64,000 nucleotides of DNA from Bacteroidaceae bacterium (GCA_017503065.1 JAFVTT010000028.1:1-64000), one strand, 5' to 3'. Counted from the first letter of the stretch, positions 1 through 9,283 are shown. Made by a program: numbers and translations. Notes: a model not told the origin generated them from the sequence alone.

Positions 1-49
1 CACAACCTTGCCAAGGTTGGGGTCGCGAGTTCGAGCCTCGTTTTCCGCT
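1..49 (+). tRNA. tRNA-Gly (GCC), 3' part
   Basis: The window starts inside this tRNA. The anticodon arm is visible as a five-pair stem (3-7 with 15-19) around loop TTGCCAA with anticodon GCC at 10-12. A T arm with GTTCGAG and the 3' acceptor strand TTTCCGC ending near 49 follow. The 5' half lies outside the window. It is followed after eight bases by tRNA-Leu on the same strand, so the two are probably cotranscribed. Confidence 0.9.
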
Positions 50-57
50 CATAAGTT

Positions 58-139
58 GCCCAAGTGGCGGAATTGGTAGACGCGCACGTTTCAGGTGCGT
101 GTGTCGAGAGGCGTGCAGGTTCGACTCCTGTCTTGGGCA
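58..139 (+). tRNA. tRNA-Leu (CAG)
   Basis: Acceptor strands GCCCAAG (58-64) and CTTGGGC (132-138) pair fully, with discriminator A at 139. The anticodon stem has loop TTCAGGT, which gives anticodon CAG, as in the E. coli tRNA-Leu that reads CUG. The long variable arm expected of tRNA-Leu is present, and GGTTCGACTCC forms the T arm. The final CCA is not encoded. Confidence 0.94.
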
Positions 140-148
140 CAGAATTAA

Positions 149-184
149 GAAGTTCGGTTTTCAATTACCGGACTTCTTTTTTTT
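149..184 (+). terminator. Rho-independent terminator after the tRNA pair
   Basis: A ten-base stem (149-158 with 167-176, one G-T pair) is followed directly by eight T. It ends the plus-strand tRNA-Gly/tRNA-Leu transcript. Confidence 0.88.
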
Positions 185-216
185 GTTCATCCTGCCACAG
201 TTTAGGACAAACAAAA

Positions 217-247
217 AGAGAGTTCATTGCTGAACTCTCTTTTTTTG
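217..247. terminator. Bidirectional terminator
   Basis: A perfect ten-base stem, AGAGAGTTCA (217-226) with TGAACTCTCT (231-240), has T runs on both sides when each strand is read 5' to 3'. On the minus strand it lies just downstream of tRNA-Thr and so ends the SRP RNA/tRNA-Thr transcript. Confidence 0.85.
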
Positions 248-256
248 CCATTTCTG

Positions 257-330
257 AGCCTCTTGTCGGATTCGAACCAACGACCCCGAGATTACAAATC
301 ACGTGCTCTGGCCAACTGAGCTAAAGAGGC
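257..330 (-). tRNA. tRNA-Thr (TGT)
   Basis: Reading the minus strand, acceptor strands GCCTCTT and AAGAGGC pair. The anticodon loop is in GATTTGTAATC with anticodon TGT, and the T arm has GGTTCGAATCC. The length of 74 without CCA is normal. The 5' end is only a few bases from the 3' end of the SRP RNA upstream on the same strand, so the two are probably processed from one transcript. Confidence 0.93.
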
Positions 331-332
331 GG

Positions 333-438
333 GTGGGTAAGCGATCTATATCGCGCCGCTACAACCAAGTACCCTTGCTGCGGTCAAGCCCTGGGGGAGT
401 TCCGAGGGAGCATGCCGTACAGGACTTACCCGTGTTTG
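333..438 (-). ncRNA. ffs: Signal recognition particle RNA (small bacterial type)
   Basis: On the minus strand this stretch contains the SRP domain IV signature: an apical region with CAGGGCTTGACCGCAGCA followed by AGGGTA, the form I associate with Bacteroidetes SRP RNAs. The two ends pair as GGGTAAG (425-431 complement) with CTTACCC (335-341 complement), as expected for a hairpin-shaped RNA of about 100 bases. A well-placed promoter lies just upstream. The RNA binds Ffh and targets ribosomes to the receptor FtsY, which is encoded at 30.2 kb. The exact ends are estimated from the closing stem and the promoter distance. Confidence 0.85.
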
Positions 439-444
439 CGAGTG

Positions 445-475
445 CAAAGGTATGACTTTATTTTGAATGTGCAAA
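445..475 (-). promoter_or_regulatory. Promoter of the SRP RNA/tRNA-Thr unit
   Basis: On the minus strand, TTTG (472-475 complement) is followed after 19 bases by TACCTTTG (445-452 complement). This is the Bacteroidetes housekeeping promoter form, and it predicts a transcript start near 438-440. Confidence 0.75.
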
Positions 476-547
476 GTTTTTGGTCGTTTTTTTTCAAAAA
501 AAGACGCGAATTCACGGTATACATTATATATTATTATTGCTTTTTTG

Positions 548-555
548 TAACTTTG
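548..555 (+). promoter_or_regulatory. Bacteroidetes -7 box, TAACTTTG
   Basis: TAACTTTG lies about 30 bases upstream of the glycosyltransferase start at 586. No convincing -33 TTTG is seen at the expected distance. Its position supports ATG 586 over the upstream in-frame ATG at 412, which is inside the SRP RNA. Confidence 0.55.
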
Positions 556-585
556 TCGCTTGTGAATATAATCGATACGAGAGAT

Positions 586-1560
586 ATGGAAAAGCAGAAA
601 GATATTTCGGTGATAGTGCCCCTGTGGAACGAGGACGAGAGTCTACGCCCCTTGCACGAGTGGATACAGAGGGTGATGAAGGAGAATGGCTTTGACTATG
701 AGATAATTTTTGTAAACGATGGCAGCACTGATGCATCGTGGAGAGTGATTGAGGAACTGCATGAGGAGAACCCTGACACGGTGCATGGCATCTGCTTCCG
801 CCGCAACTATGGCAAGAGCCCTGCCCTGTTCTGTGGTTTTGAGGCAGCCAAGGGCAAAGTGGTGATAACCATGGATGCCGACTTGCAGGATTCTCCCGAT
901 GAAATACCGGAACTCTACCGCATGATTGTGGAGGACGGGTATGACCTTGTTTCGGGGTTCAAGATGAACCGTAGGAAAGGCGACCCTTTGTCAAAGACCA
1001 TTCCCACGAAGTTGTTCAACGCTACGGCCCGTGCGGTAAGCGGAATACACAATCTGCACGATTTCAACTGCGGTTTGAAGGCCTACCGCCAGGAGGTGGT
1101 GAAGAACATTGAGGTATATGGTGAGATGCATCGCTATATCCCCTATCTGGCCAAAAATGCTGGTTTTGCCAACATCGGAGAGAAGCCTGTGCACCATCAG
1201 GCACGCCAGTTCGGCAAGTCTAAGTTTATGGGTTGGAACCGCTTTGTGAACGGCTATCTGGATTTGCTTAGCCTTTGGTTCCTGAACAGTTTCGGTTTAA
1301 AACCCATGCACATCTTCGGTTTCATAGGTTCACTGATGTTCTTCCTTGGTTTCATTGCGATACTGATAGTTGGCGGCACGAAGTTATACTGCCTGAGTAT
1401 GAACATACCTCATGCCCGCATCACGGACATGCCTTACTTCTACATTGCCTTGACGACAATGATCTTGGGCACACAACTGTTCGTGGCAGGATTCCTGGGC
1501 GAACTGATAAGCCGCAACTCCAGCGAGCGTAACAAGTACCAAATACGCACCACAATATGA
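586..1560 (+). CDS. Family 2 glycosyltransferase with two C-terminal membrane segments
   Basis: This protein of 324 residues has an N-terminal GT-A fold that starts with DISVIVPLWNE. It shows FVNDGSTD and the catalytic DxD region MDADLQDSPDEIPEL, as in dolichol-phosphate mannose synthase and GtrB-type enzymes. Two hydrophobic segments near the C-terminus (about residues 235-310) anchor it in the inner membrane. Such enzymes move a sugar from a nucleotide donor to a polyprenyl phosphate carrier; the sugar cannot be read from sequence. ATG 586 is chosen because it follows a TAACTTTG promoter box and precedes the conserved fold. The stop overlaps the next start as ATGA, so it is cotranscribed with the two envelope genes after it. 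Confidence 0.88.
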   Translation: MEKQKDISVIVPLWNEDESLRPLHEWIQRVMKENGFDYEIIFVNDGSTDASWRVIEELHEENPDTVHGICFRRNYGKSPALFCGFEAAKGKVVITMDADLQDSPDEIPELYRMIVEDGYDLVSGFKMNRRKGDPLSKTIPTKLFNATARAVSGIHNLHDFNCGLKAYRQEVVKNIEVYGEMHRYIPYLAKNAGFANIGEKPVHHQARQFGKSKFMGWNRFVNGYLDLLSLWFLNSFGLKPMHIFGFIGSLMFFLGFIAILIVGGTKLYCLSMNIPHARITDMPYFYIALTTMILGTQLFVAGFLGELISRNSSERNKYQIRTTI

Positions 1561-2063
1561 TGAATAAGAGTATCCTAACTCTCCTGGCATCTGTGTTGGT
1601 GCTCTTCTCCTCGTGTGACCTGCTGAACTGCACCCAGGCGGATGTAAGTCTGCTGAGAATTGAGATATACGATGCAGGAGGCAACAAGGTAATGCTGCCC
1701 GACACCCTCACAATCCGTGCGAGTGGAACGGAAACCATATTGGTGAACCGTGACGTGAACACACAGGAGATTCTCCTGCCCATGAGTTACCATGCTCCTG
1801 TAGACACATTCATCGTGAGATATTATGGCAAGTACTATTCTTTTGAGGACACGTTGTTCGTGGAGAAGACGAACGACGTGTTTTTCGAGTCGCCCGACTG
1901 CCCCACCGTGATGATGCACACCATACAAAGTGCATCCTGCACGGACGAATTCATGAGTTCGGTAGAGGTACTCAACGAGAAAGTAAACTTTGAAGAGGTC
2001 ACCCACCTGAAACTCTTCGTCCAGGGAGAACAATCCGCAAGCAGAATTTCGCATGAAGAGTAA
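1557..2063 (+). CDS. Lipoprotein, DUF6452-like
   Basis: This protein of 168 residues has a signal sequence ending in lipobox VLFSSC (Cys about residue 20). Nearby cysteines (DLLNCTQ, SPDCP, SASCTDE) could form disulfides in the periplasm. The pattern fits the uncharacterised Bacteroidales DUF6452 family, recalled rather than searched. It overlaps the glycosyltransferase stop by four bases and the next gene by eleven, so translation is probably coupled. It is likely an envelope lipoprotein whose partner is the DUF6048-like protein that follows. No enzymatic motif is visible. Confidence 0.75.
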   Translation: MMNKSILTLLASVLVLFSSCDLLNCTQADVSLLRIEIYDAGGNKVMLPDTLTIRASGTETILVNRDVNTQEILLPMSYHAPVDTFIVRYYGKYYSFEDTLFVEKTNDVFFESPDCPTVMMHTIQSASCTDEFMSSVEVLNEKVNFEEVTHLKLFVQGEQSASRISHEE

Positions 2064-2847
2064 TATTATTATCATCATATCCCTCGTCTTTTCCCTCTTT
2101 CCTCTGATGAACACTTATGGGCAGACGGAACAGGGTTCCGAGAAGATACTGACAGATACCATAGCCACCGCCACTGACACCACGGCCGTGACGGAAAGCA
2201 AGCCTACCGGCCGTCCTGGTGCCAAGAAATGGGAAGGACCTGAGGAGGAGAAGATATACTTCATCTCGGGTTTCAGTGTCAGTGCAGACATGGTAGGCCT
2301 GGTGATGAAGGCAGCAGGCAGTACCTTCTCCCAACTGGAGATTGCCGGACGCCTGAACATACGCGAGAAGATATTCCCCATCTTCGAACTGGGTTTGGCT
2401 GAGGGCAACCGTGTGGGCAATTCCAAGGACAACGTGTTCCACACATCGGCCCCCTACTTCCGCGTGGGATTTGATGTGAATGCCAACAAGAAGCGCAAGT
2501 CTAACCGCCTGATGGTAGGATTCCGTTTCGGTTACAGTTCTTTCGATTACGACTTCTCCGGTCCCTCCATAAAGGACCCTGTGTGGGGAGAGACCATACC
2601 GGTGGACATGAAGGACATACCGGCCAGTGCCATGTGGGGCGAAGCATGTCTGGGCTTTGAGGCCAAGATATGGAGTTTCCTGCGCCTGGGATGGAATGCT
2701 AGGTACAAGTTCCGCTTCTCGCAGAAGCACTACGAATTCGGCCAGCCTTGGTACATCCCCGGTTTCGGTCCCAACGGTGCCAACTGCTGGGGTGGCACGG
2801 TGAACGTGATATTCGACTTCGGCCGCACGATGAAGAAGGGTAAGTGA
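2053..2847 (+). CDS. Outer-membrane or periplasmic protein, DUF6048-like
   Basis: This protein of 264 residues has a signal peptide (MKSNIIIIISLVFSLFPL, cleavage near TYGQ). A Thr-rich stretch follows, then alternating aromatic and polar residues ending in VNVIFDFGR, typical of a small beta-barrel. The family is DUF6048 by recollection. Its start lies inside the preceding lipoprotein gene, and the glycosyltransferase, lipoprotein and barrel genes form a tight three-gene unit. A role in envelope glycoconjugate handling is only an inference from the first gene. Confidence 0.72.
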   Translation: MKSNIIIIISLVFSLFPLMNTYGQTEQGSEKILTDTIATATDTTAVTESKPTGRPGAKKWEGPEEEKIYFISGFSVSADMVGLVMKAAGSTFSQLEIAGRLNIREKIFPIFELGLAEGNRVGNSKDNVFHTSAPYFRVGFDVNANKKRKSNRLMVGFRFGYSSFDYDFSGPSIKDPVWGETIPVDMKDIPASAMWGEACLGFEAKIWSFLRLGWNARYKFRFSQKHYEFGQPWYIPGFGPNGANCWGGTVNVIFDFGRTMKKGK

Positions 2848-3195
2848 GGAGATTAAAACGGAAAACGGAACCAAAGGTCGACGCCCGGAGGGACTGAAGT
2901 CAAATCTGCGAGTAAGCGAGAGCAATCGAACTTGTTTGAATTGCCGAGCGGGAGCAGATTCAAGACCGCAAAGCGGGATTAAAACGGAAATCTGCGAGTA
3001 AGCGAGAGCAGAAGCATGGTAGGGACACGGCCCGTGTCCGATAACAAAAGCATAAGCGGACTCGGCATGCCGAGTCCCTACACCCCCTGCCTCAGGAGGA
3101 CAAAGAAGGTGAAAACGGAAAACTATTTATTTCCTCGAACTTCTTAAACTTCTTGAAGGTAACTCATAAACAAACTACACAGAAGCAAGCACAAC
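2848..3195. repeat. Intergenic region with a direct repeat and a REP-like pair
   Basis: This 348-base gap holds no gene. A 23-base direct repeat, containing CTGCGAGTAAGCGAGAGC, occurs at 2902-2924 and 2988-3010. A pair of facing palindromes occupies 3019-3081 (separate entry). The right end carries GGTGAAAACGGAAAACT (about 3108-3124), a dispersed motif also seen near 18,050 and 21,760. No clear promoter for apbE was recognised. Confidence 0.7.
3019..3081. repeat. REP-like palindrome pair A
   Basis: Two inverted units face each other: GTAGGGACACGGCCCGTGTC (starting 3019) and GACTCGGCATGCCGAGTCCC (ending near 3081), 16 bases apart. Each unit is itself a palindrome. The second differs from the first by paired changes (ACAC/GTGT to ACTC/GAGT) that keep the stem intact. 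The same family recurs at 21,200-21,276. Confidence 0.75.
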
Positions 3196-4206
3196 ATGAA
3201 ACTGAAGAAAAAACAAATAGCATTCCTCATATTCCTGATAGTAGGCACAGTATATGTGGCCATGCATCAGGAGCACACACCAAGCGCCACAACGAGGAAG
3301 TTCTCCGAACGCATATTCGGCACGGTGATGAACGTCACCTACACCAGCACCGAGGACCTGCACGACACCATCATGACATACCTCAAAGGGGTGGATGCCT
3401 CCCTGTCCATGTTCAACCCCAAGAGCACCATATCACGCATCAACCGTGGAGAGACGGACACTCTGGACACACATCTGGCAGAGATTCTGCCCATGGCACA
3501 AAGCATTTCCGATGCCACCGGAGGTGCCTTCGACATCACCGTGGCTCCGATGGTCAATGCCTGGGGCTTCGGTTTCAAAAGCGGACAACTGCCCACAGAC
3601 GTACAGGTGGACAGTCTCCGTGCCCTGGTGGACTACAAAAGCATCAGCATAGAAGAAGGCCTTATCCGCAAACATAATCCCGGCACCGTCATTGACCTGA
3701 GCGCCATAGCCAAGGGTTACGGCAGCGACCAGGTGGCCAACCTGCTCATGGAACGTGGCGTGAAGGACTTCATGGTGGAGATAGGCGGAGAGATTGTTAC
3801 CCGTGGCAACAATCCCAAGGGCGAGGCCTGGCACATAGGCATAAACCGCCCGGTGGAGGACAGCACCGGCATGAACAATGAAATCCAGGAAGTGATAGAG
3901 GTTCATAACCGTGCCATGGCAACAAGCGGAAACTATCGCAACTACTACACCACCGAAGACGGCAGGAAGGTGTCGCACACCATAGACCCCTCCACGGGCC
4001 GCCCCGTCCGACACAGTCTCCTGTCCAGCACCGTACTGGCACCCACATGTGCCATGGCCGATGCCTTTGCCACCAGTTTCATGGTAATGGGCATAGAGAA
4101 AGCCAGGGATATAGTCAATGCGCATCCCGAACTGCAAGTGTATTTCATCTACACGGACAGTACCGGCAACTACCGGACATGGCAGAACATAAAGACAGAA
4201 GAATAA
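3196..4206 (+). CDS. apbE: FAD:protein FMN transferase (ApbE family)
   Basis: This protein of 336 residues is anchored by an N-terminal hydrophobic segment (residues 8-22). ApbE attaches FMN through a phosphoester bond to Thr in Na+-translocating NADH:quinone reductase and RNF subunits outside the inner membrane. Family hallmarks are FGTVMNVTY, MFNPKSTISRIN, the glycine-rich GGAFDITVAPMVNAWGFG, DLSAIAKGYGSD, VEIGGE and the C-terminal HTIDPSTGRPV with VLAPTCAMADAFATS. The acidic metal-binding residues in the last motifs are present. Length is normal. The 34-base gap to the Crp-type regulator suggests one transcript. Confidence 0.94.
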   Translation: MKLKKKQIAFLIFLIVGTVYVAMHQEHTPSATTRKFSERIFGTVMNVTYTSTEDLHDTIMTYLKGVDASLSMFNPKSTISRINRGETDTLDTHLAEILPMAQSISDATGGAFDITVAPMVNAWGFGFKSGQLPTDVQVDSLRALVDYKSISIEEGLIRKHNPGTVIDLSAIAKGYGSDQVANLLMERGVKDFMVEIGGEIVTRGNNPKGEAWHIGINRPVEDSTGMNNEIQEVIEVHNRAMATSGNYRNYYTTEDGRKVSHTIDPSTGRPVRHSLLSSTVLAPTCAMADAFATSFMVMGIEKARDIVNAHPELQVYFIYTDSTGNYRTWQNIKTEE

Positions 4207-4240
4207 GCACAAGCACTCCAATAACACACCCTCTAAGCAC

Positions 4241-4894
4241 ATGACATCCTCCGACTTCTACCTACAAGCCACTGCATTACCCCTCTTGCAGGGTATCAGC
4301 GCCGAAAGCATCCTGCAGATGCAGGAACGCAAGGCCATGCGTATCGTCAGCATGGAACCGGAGGAGGGCGACATAATCCAGGAGGGGCAGCATTGCCGCA
4401 CTCTGACCATGCTCATGGAGGGCACGCTGGCATGCACCACTCAGGGCGAGGGCTGGACACTGGTGGAGGAGATACATGCTCCGGCCATCATCGAGGAGGA
4501 GGCCCTGTGGAGTCTCTCGCAGAGGTACAACCACACCTATCGCCCCATTAGCGAAGGCAGGTTGCTGGTAATTGACCGGCACCACGTTATGCAGACGATG
4601 CTTCACAACGAGGTCTTCCGCATCAACATGCTCACACGCATGTCCACACGTCTTGAAAGGACATACCAAAACGGACAGTTGCATCCCACAACAAGCATCC
4701 CGCAGAAGATTGAACGTTTCCTCCTGTCCATTGCCTCCACACAGACATGGCCCAAGCGTCTGCGCATAAAGATGACCACACTGGCGGAAATCGTCGGCGA
4801 GACACGCCTGCAAGTGTCAAGGGCATTGAGGCAGATGGAAGACGAGGGGCACATCTCCCTGACGCGCGAAAAAATAACGTTTTTAAAACGATGA
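4241..4894 (+). CDS. Crp/Fnr family transcriptional regulator
   Basis: This protein of 217 residues has an N-terminal cyclic-nucleotide-binding-like beta-roll (about residues 20-130) and a C-terminal winged helix-turn-helix (LAEIVGETRLQVSRALRQME, about residues 175-200). No cysteine cluster for an iron-sulfur cofactor is seen, so an Fnr-type oxygen sensor is unlikely. The ligand is unknown. It sits just downstream of apbE and upstream of the M3 peptidase; a role in controlling its neighbours is possible but not shown. Confidence 0.85.
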   Translation: MTSSDFYLQATALPLLQGISAESILQMQERKAMRIVSMEPEEGDIIQEGQHCRTLTMLMEGTLACTTQGEGWTLVEEIHAPAIIEEEALWSLSQRYNHTYRPISEGRLLVIDRHHVMQTMLHNEVFRINMLTRMSTRLERTYQNGQLHPTTSIPQKIERFLLSIASTQTWPKRLRIKMTTLAEIVGETRLQVSRALRQMEDEGHISLTREKITFLKR

Positions 4895-4974
4895 CTGCTT
4901 TAGCTTGATGAGCGCAGGCGAATAACGATTAACGTTCAACGATTTAAGTACAGATAAAAGACAACATACAACAG

Positions 4975-7008
4975 ATGGAAAATCCATTCTTCAACAAACG
5001 ATACGACACACCACACGAGGTGCCCCCATTCGACAAGATACAGTTCGAGCACTACGAACCTGCCATGATGGAAGGCATGCGACTGGAAACGGAGGCCATA
5101 GAGGCCCTGTGCAACAATCCCGAGGAACCTACCTTCGAGAACACCATCATGCCCAAGACGGGCGAGATGCTGGAGAATGTTACCAGCGTGTTCTTCAACC
5201 TGCTCTCGGCTTGCAACAGCCCCGAGATGGAGGAACTCTCTCAAAAGATGGCTCCTTTGCTCAGCGAGCACTCCAACCGTATCACCATGAACGAGCGTCT
5301 CTTCCAGCGCATAAAACACGTGTGGGAGAAGCGCCACGAACTGGACACCGAACAACAGATACTGATGGAGAAAATCTACGACGGTTTCCTGCGCACAGGT
5401 GCCAACCTGCCCAAGGAGAAGAAGGAGGAACTGGCAGAGTTGCGCAAAAAACTATCCCAACTATCCCTGCAATTCTCCCAAAACGAACTTCACGACACCA
5501 ACGCATGGACAATGCACCTTACCGCCGAGGAGGATTTGGAAGGCTTGCCCGAAAGTGCCGTTGCCGCTGCTCGCCAGGAGGCGGAGACACGTGGTTTGGG
5601 GGGTTGGGTAATCACCTTGCAGGCTCCCTCCTACGGTCCTTTCATGCAATATAGCCAACGACGCGACCTGAGGGAAAAGGTGTACCGTGCCATGAACTCC
5701 ATCTGCACGCACGAGAACGAGAACAACAACTTCGAGAATGTGCGCCAACTGGTTAACCTGCGCCAGCAACTGGCCCAAATCATGGGTCACAAGACCTATG
5801 CCGACTTCGTCCTGGAACGCCGCATGGCAAAGGATGTGGAGCACGTCACCGACCTCATGGACAAACTGCTGGAGGCATACCGTCCCGTGGCAGAAAAGGA
5901 GGTGGCAGAGATAGAGCAACTGGCACGTGAGAAGGAGGGCGCGGACTTTGTGCTCCAACCCTGGGACTTCTCGCACTACGGCTATCTGCTGAAGATGCAG
6001 CGCTACAACATAGATAGCGAAATGCTCCGTCCCTACCTCCAGTTGGAGAAGGTGCAGGATGGTGTCTTCGGTCTGGCAACACGTCTCTACGGCATCACCT
6101 TCGAGCGTGCCACGGACATCCCCGTGTATCACCCCGATGTGGTGGCTTACCGTGTGAAGGATGCCGACGGTTCGTTCCTGGCCGTGCTTCTGGCCGACTT
6201 CCATCCCCGTGCCAACAAGCAGTCGGGGGCATGGATGACCACATACCGCGAACAGTGGGTGGAGGACAAGACCGGCGAGAACGTGCGTCCCATAGTGTCC
6301 ATAGTGATGAACTTTACCAAACCCACCAAGGAACGCCCTGCCCTGCTCACTCTGGGCGAGGTGGAGACCTTCCTGCACGAGTTCGGTCATGCCCTGCATG
6401 CCATCTTCTCGCAGGTAAGGTACGAGGCCCTGTCGTGCACCAACGTATATTGGGACTTTGTGGAACTGCCCTCCCAGTTCATGGAGAACTATGCCACCGA
6501 GGCCGAGTTCCTGAACACCTTTGCACGCCACTACCAGACAGGCGAACCCATGCCCGAGGAACTTATCCAGCGCATACGCGAGAGCCGCAACTTCCAGTGC
6601 GGATATGCCTGTTGCCGACAGGTTAGTTTCTGTCTGCTGGATATGGCATACTACACCCTCAGCACTCCCCTCACTCAGGACATCCGCACCTTCGAGAGCC
6701 AGGCATGGGAAAGGGCCATGGTGCTGAAGACCCTGGACGACAGTTGCATGAGCGTGCGTTTCGGCCACATCATGTCTGGCGGATACTCTGCCGGCTACTA
6801 CAGTTACAAGTGGGCAGAGGTGCTGGATGCCGATGCCTTCAGCGTGTTCCAGCAGGAAGGCATCTTCAACCCCGACACGGCCGCGCGCTTCCGCAAGGAA
6901 ATCCTCTCACGTGGCTGCTCGGAGCATCCCATGACCCTCTACAAGAACTTCCGTGGCGAGGAACCAGGCATAGAGGCCCTGCTCCGCCGCAACGGAATAG
7001 GTAAATGA
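4975..7008 (+). CDS. dcp: M3 family zinc metallopeptidase (peptidyl-dipeptidase Dcp type)
   Basis: This protein of 677 residues has no signal peptide, so it is probably cytoplasmic. The zinc motif HEFGHALH is at about residues 468-475, and the third ligand Glu follows in WDFVELPSQFMENY. The C-terminal Tyr-rich GGYSAGYYSYKWAEVLDADAF is typical of the Dcp/oligopeptidase A group. It would cleave short peptides, removing dipeptides from C-termini. Start ATG follows an 80-base gap. A nine-base repeat array begins just after the stop. Confidence 0.92.
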   Translation: MENPFFNKRYDTPHEVPPFDKIQFEHYEPAMMEGMRLETEAIEALCNNPEEPTFENTIMPKTGEMLENVTSVFFNLLSACNSPEMEELSQKMAPLLSEHSNRITMNERLFQRIKHVWEKRHELDTEQQILMEKIYDGFLRTGANLPKEKKEELAELRKKLSQLSLQFSQNELHDTNAWTMHLTAEEDLEGLPESAVAAARQEAETRGLGGWVITLQAPSYGPFMQYSQRRDLREKVYRAMNSICTHENENNNFENVRQLVNLRQQLAQIMGHKTYADFVLERRMAKDVEHVTDLMDKLLEAYRPVAEKEVAEIEQLAREKEGADFVLQPWDFSHYGYLLKMQRYNIDSEMLRPYLQLEKVQDGVFGLATRLYGITFERATDIPVYHPDVVAYRVKDADGSFLAVLLADFHPRANKQSGAWMTTYREQWVEDKTGENVRPIVSIVMNFTKPTKERPALLTLGEVETFLHEFGHALHAIFSQVRYEALSCTNVYWDFVELPSQFMENYATEAEFLNTFARHYQTGEPMPEELIQRIRESRNFQCGYACCRQVSFCLLDMAYYTLSTPLTQDIRTFESQAWERAMVLKTLDDSCMSVRFGHIMSGGYSAGYYSYKWAEVLDADAFSVFQQEGIFNPDTAARFRKEILSRGCSEHPMTLYKNFRGEEPGIEALLRRNGIGK

Positions 7009-7014
7009 AAACCA

Positions 7015-7120
7015 ACTCGGAGTTTTCAGAATACTCGGAGTACTCAGATTACTCGGATTACTCAGAATACTCGGAATACTCAGAATACTCGGAATACTCA
7101 GAATACTCAGATTACTCAGA
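7015..7120. repeat. Nine-base tandem array I
   Basis: About eleven degenerate copies of a nine-base unit, ATACTCAGA/ATACTCGGA/TTACTCAGA, fill the gap between the M3 peptidase stop and the dCMP deaminase start, ending about 20 bases before that ATG. A second array of related units is at 17,051-17,118. Confidence 0.85.
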
Positions 7121-7140
7121 AACCACTCATACCCCCAAAT

Positions 7141-7566
7141 ATGACACAGACAAAGAACACAATCCTTGACCGCCGCTATCTGCGCATGGCCACCATCTGG
7201 AGTGAGAACAGTTACTGCCAGCGCCGGCAGGTGGGCGCACTCATAGTGAAGGACAAGATGATAATATCCGACGGCTACAACGGTACGCCAAGCGGTTTCC
7301 CCAACGTGTGCGAGGACGACAACAACGTCACCCACCCCTATGTGCTTCATGCCGAGGCCAACGCCATCACCAAGATTGCACGCTCGGGCAACAATTCGGA
7401 CGGTGCCACGCTCTATGTCACCGACTCGCCCTGCATAGAGTGTGCCAAACTCATCATACAGGCAGGCATCAAGCGTGTTGTCTACGGCAGGGAGTACCGT
7501 CTGACGGACGGTGCCGACCTTCTGCGCCGTGCGGGTATCACCGTGGAATTCCTTCCCGAGGAATAA
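7141..7566 (+). CDS. dCMP/cytidine deaminase family protein (ComEB-like)
   Basis: This protein of 141 residues has the zinc-dependent deaminase signature HAEANAI (about residues 76-82) and SPCIECAK (about residues 99-106). YNGTPSGF is typical of dCMP deaminases, which make dUMP for thymidylate synthesis. Length fits the short ComEB-like group. It is preceded by the nine-base array and followed after 67 bases by the S41 protease gene. Confidence 0.9.
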   Translation: MTQTKNTILDRRYLRMATIWSENSYCQRRQVGALIVKDKMIISDGYNGTPSGFPNVCEDDNNVTHPYVLHAEANAITKIARSGNNSDGATLYVTDSPCIECAKLIIQAGIKRVVYGREYRLTDGADLLRRAGITVEFLPEE

Positions 7567-7633
7567 GGCCATAGGCACACACAGGCACTATACAACAAGA
7601 GTACAACACTTACGACCCCATTACTCATTATAT

Positions 7634-9283
7634 ATGAAAAAGAACTCTCGCACGCCATTGCTCCTGGCCATAAGCATGGTCATTGGCATAGCCTTGGGCA
7701 CCTTCACTGCCACACGCTTTGGCGAAAGCAAACTGAACATCATCAGCACAGGCAGCAACAAGATTAACTACCTGCTCCAACTGATAGACTACAACTACGT
7801 GGACACCGTAGACGTGGACTCGCTGGTGGAGGTGGCACTGCCAAAAATCATATCCGAACTTGACCCCCATTCCGTCTACATCCCCGTGAAGGACGTGGAG
7901 GCCTCCAACGAGGACCTGAAAGGCTCGTTCTCCGGCATAGGCATCAGTTTCCGCATGGAGCAAGACTCCGTCACCGTGATGAGCGTAATACACGGCGGTC
8001 CTGCCGAGAAGGTGGGCCTGCTGGCAGGCGACCGCATTATCAGTGCCAACGGCAAGAACCTGTGCAAGATGCAGTCCACCGAGGTGATGAAGCACCTGAA
8101 GGGCGAAAAGGGCACAGAGGTGAAACTGGAAGTGATACGCCGCAAGGACAAGGACCCACTGACCTTCACCGTGGTGCGCGGCGACATCCCAGTGGAGAGT
8201 GTGGATGCCAGTTTCCTTGTGGACGACGAGATTGGCTACTTGCGTATAAAGAACTTCGGCGAGAACACCTTTGCCGAGATGCTTGCCACTCTGGCACACT
8301 TGCATTTCAACGGCATGAAATCGCTCATCATAGACCTGCGCGGCAACCGTGGCGGCTACATGCATCCCTCCATACAGATGGCCAACGAGTTCCTGGACGA
8401 AGACCAACTTATCGTCTACACCGAAGGCAGCAAGGTGAAGCGCGAGGACTACAGGTCCAACGGACTCGGTTCGTTCAAGCATCTGCCTCTGGTGGTGCTT
8501 GTGGACGAGATGAGTGCCTCATCCAGTGAAATCTTTGCCGGTGCCATACAGGACAACGACCGCGGCACCATCATCGGCCGCCGCTCCTTCGGCAAGGGAC
8601 TGGTTCAGCAACCCATGAAGTTCAACGACGGAAGCGAGGTGCGGCTGACCATAGCACGCTACCACACCCCCTCTGGCCGTTGCATACAGAAAGCCTACGA
8701 GAAGGGACATGGCGAGGACTATGAGAACGAACTCCTATTGCGCTACGAAAGGGGTGAGTTCTACGTGGAGGACTCCATACGCCAGGACGGTCCCCAATAC
8801 CTTACCTCCATAGGCCGTACTGTTTTCGGAGGCGGAGGCATACGCCCTGACATCTTCATACCGGACGACAGCACCGGAGTGACTTCCTACTATAAGGAGG
8901 CTGCCTTCAGCGGACTGATAGCACAGTTCTGTTTCGAGGTGGTGGACCAGAACCGCGAAACGCTCAACGAACTGGAGACCATGGAGGACAAGGTGAAGTG
9001 GATGGACAGGCAGAACATGCTGGAGAGTTTCGCACGCTACGGACAGAAGCACGGATTGCCGCGCCGCAACCTCATGCTGCAGAAAAGCCGCCGACTCTTC
9101 ATCCGCGCCATCTACTCGGGCATCATCTACAACAGCAGCGACATGAACGACTACCTGCGCTACCTCAACCAGGACGACCCCACCGTGCTGCGTGCCCTGG
9201 AGGTAATACGCGAGGGCAAGACCGTTCCTGCCAAACCCATAGAAACTGAAACAGAAGCAAAGGACAGCACATGCGTACAGTAA
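7634..9283 (+). CDS. S41 family C-terminal processing peptidase
   Basis: This protein of 549 residues has one N-terminal membrane anchor or signal ([18 protein letters not shown]), a PDZ domain (about residues 85-165, with GIGISF and [10 protein letters not shown]) and an S41 catalytic core. The Ser lies in [12 protein letters not shown] (about residues 293-304) and the general-base Lys in [10 protein letters not shown] (about residue 321). It would act in the periplasm on C-termini of envelope proteins. ATG 7634 is chosen because the signal sequence starts right there. An in-frame extension upstream overlaps the deaminase gene and has no homology. It overlaps dtd by 13 bases. Confidence 0.92.
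   Translation: MKKNSRTPLLLAISMVIGIALGTFTATRFGESKLNIISTGSNKINYLLQLIDYNYVDTVDVDSLVEVALPKIISELDPHSVYIPVKDVEASNEDLKGSFSGIGISFRMEQDSVTVMSVIHGGPAEKVGLLAGDRIISANGKNLCKMQSTEVMKHLKGEKGTEVKLEVIRRKDKDPLTFTVVRGDIPVESVDASFLVDDEIGYLRIKNFGENTFAEMLATLAHLHFNGMKSLIIDLRGNRGGYMHPSIQMANEFLDEDQLIVYTEGSKVKREDYRSNGLGSFKHLPLVVLVDEMSASSSEIFAGAIQDNDRGTIIGRRSFGKGLVQQPMKFNDGSEVRLTIARYHTPSGRCIQKAYEKGHGEDYENELLLRYERGEFYVEDSIRQDGPQYLTSIGRTVFGGGGIRPDIFIPDDSTGVTSYYKEAAFSGLIAQFCFEVVDQNRETLNELETMEDKVKWMDRQNMLESFARYGQKHGLPRRNLMLQKSRRLFIRAIYSGIIYNSSDMNDYLRYLNQDDPTVLRALEVIREGKTVPAKPIETETEAKDSTCVQ

Noticed and set aside
64..324. ORF over the tRNA genes
   Set aside because: It lies on tRNA-Leu, a terminator and tRNA-Thr; the codons are an accident of RNA gene sequence.
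412..585. Upstream in-frame extension of the glycosyltransferase (from 412)
   Set aside because: It starts inside the SRP RNA on the other strand and crosses the promoter box at 548-555; the conserved fold begins after ATG 586.
5461..6768. 435-residue minus-strand ORF opposite the M3 peptidase
   Set aside because: Shadow of a GC-rich coding region; the plus strand holds a complete enzyme.
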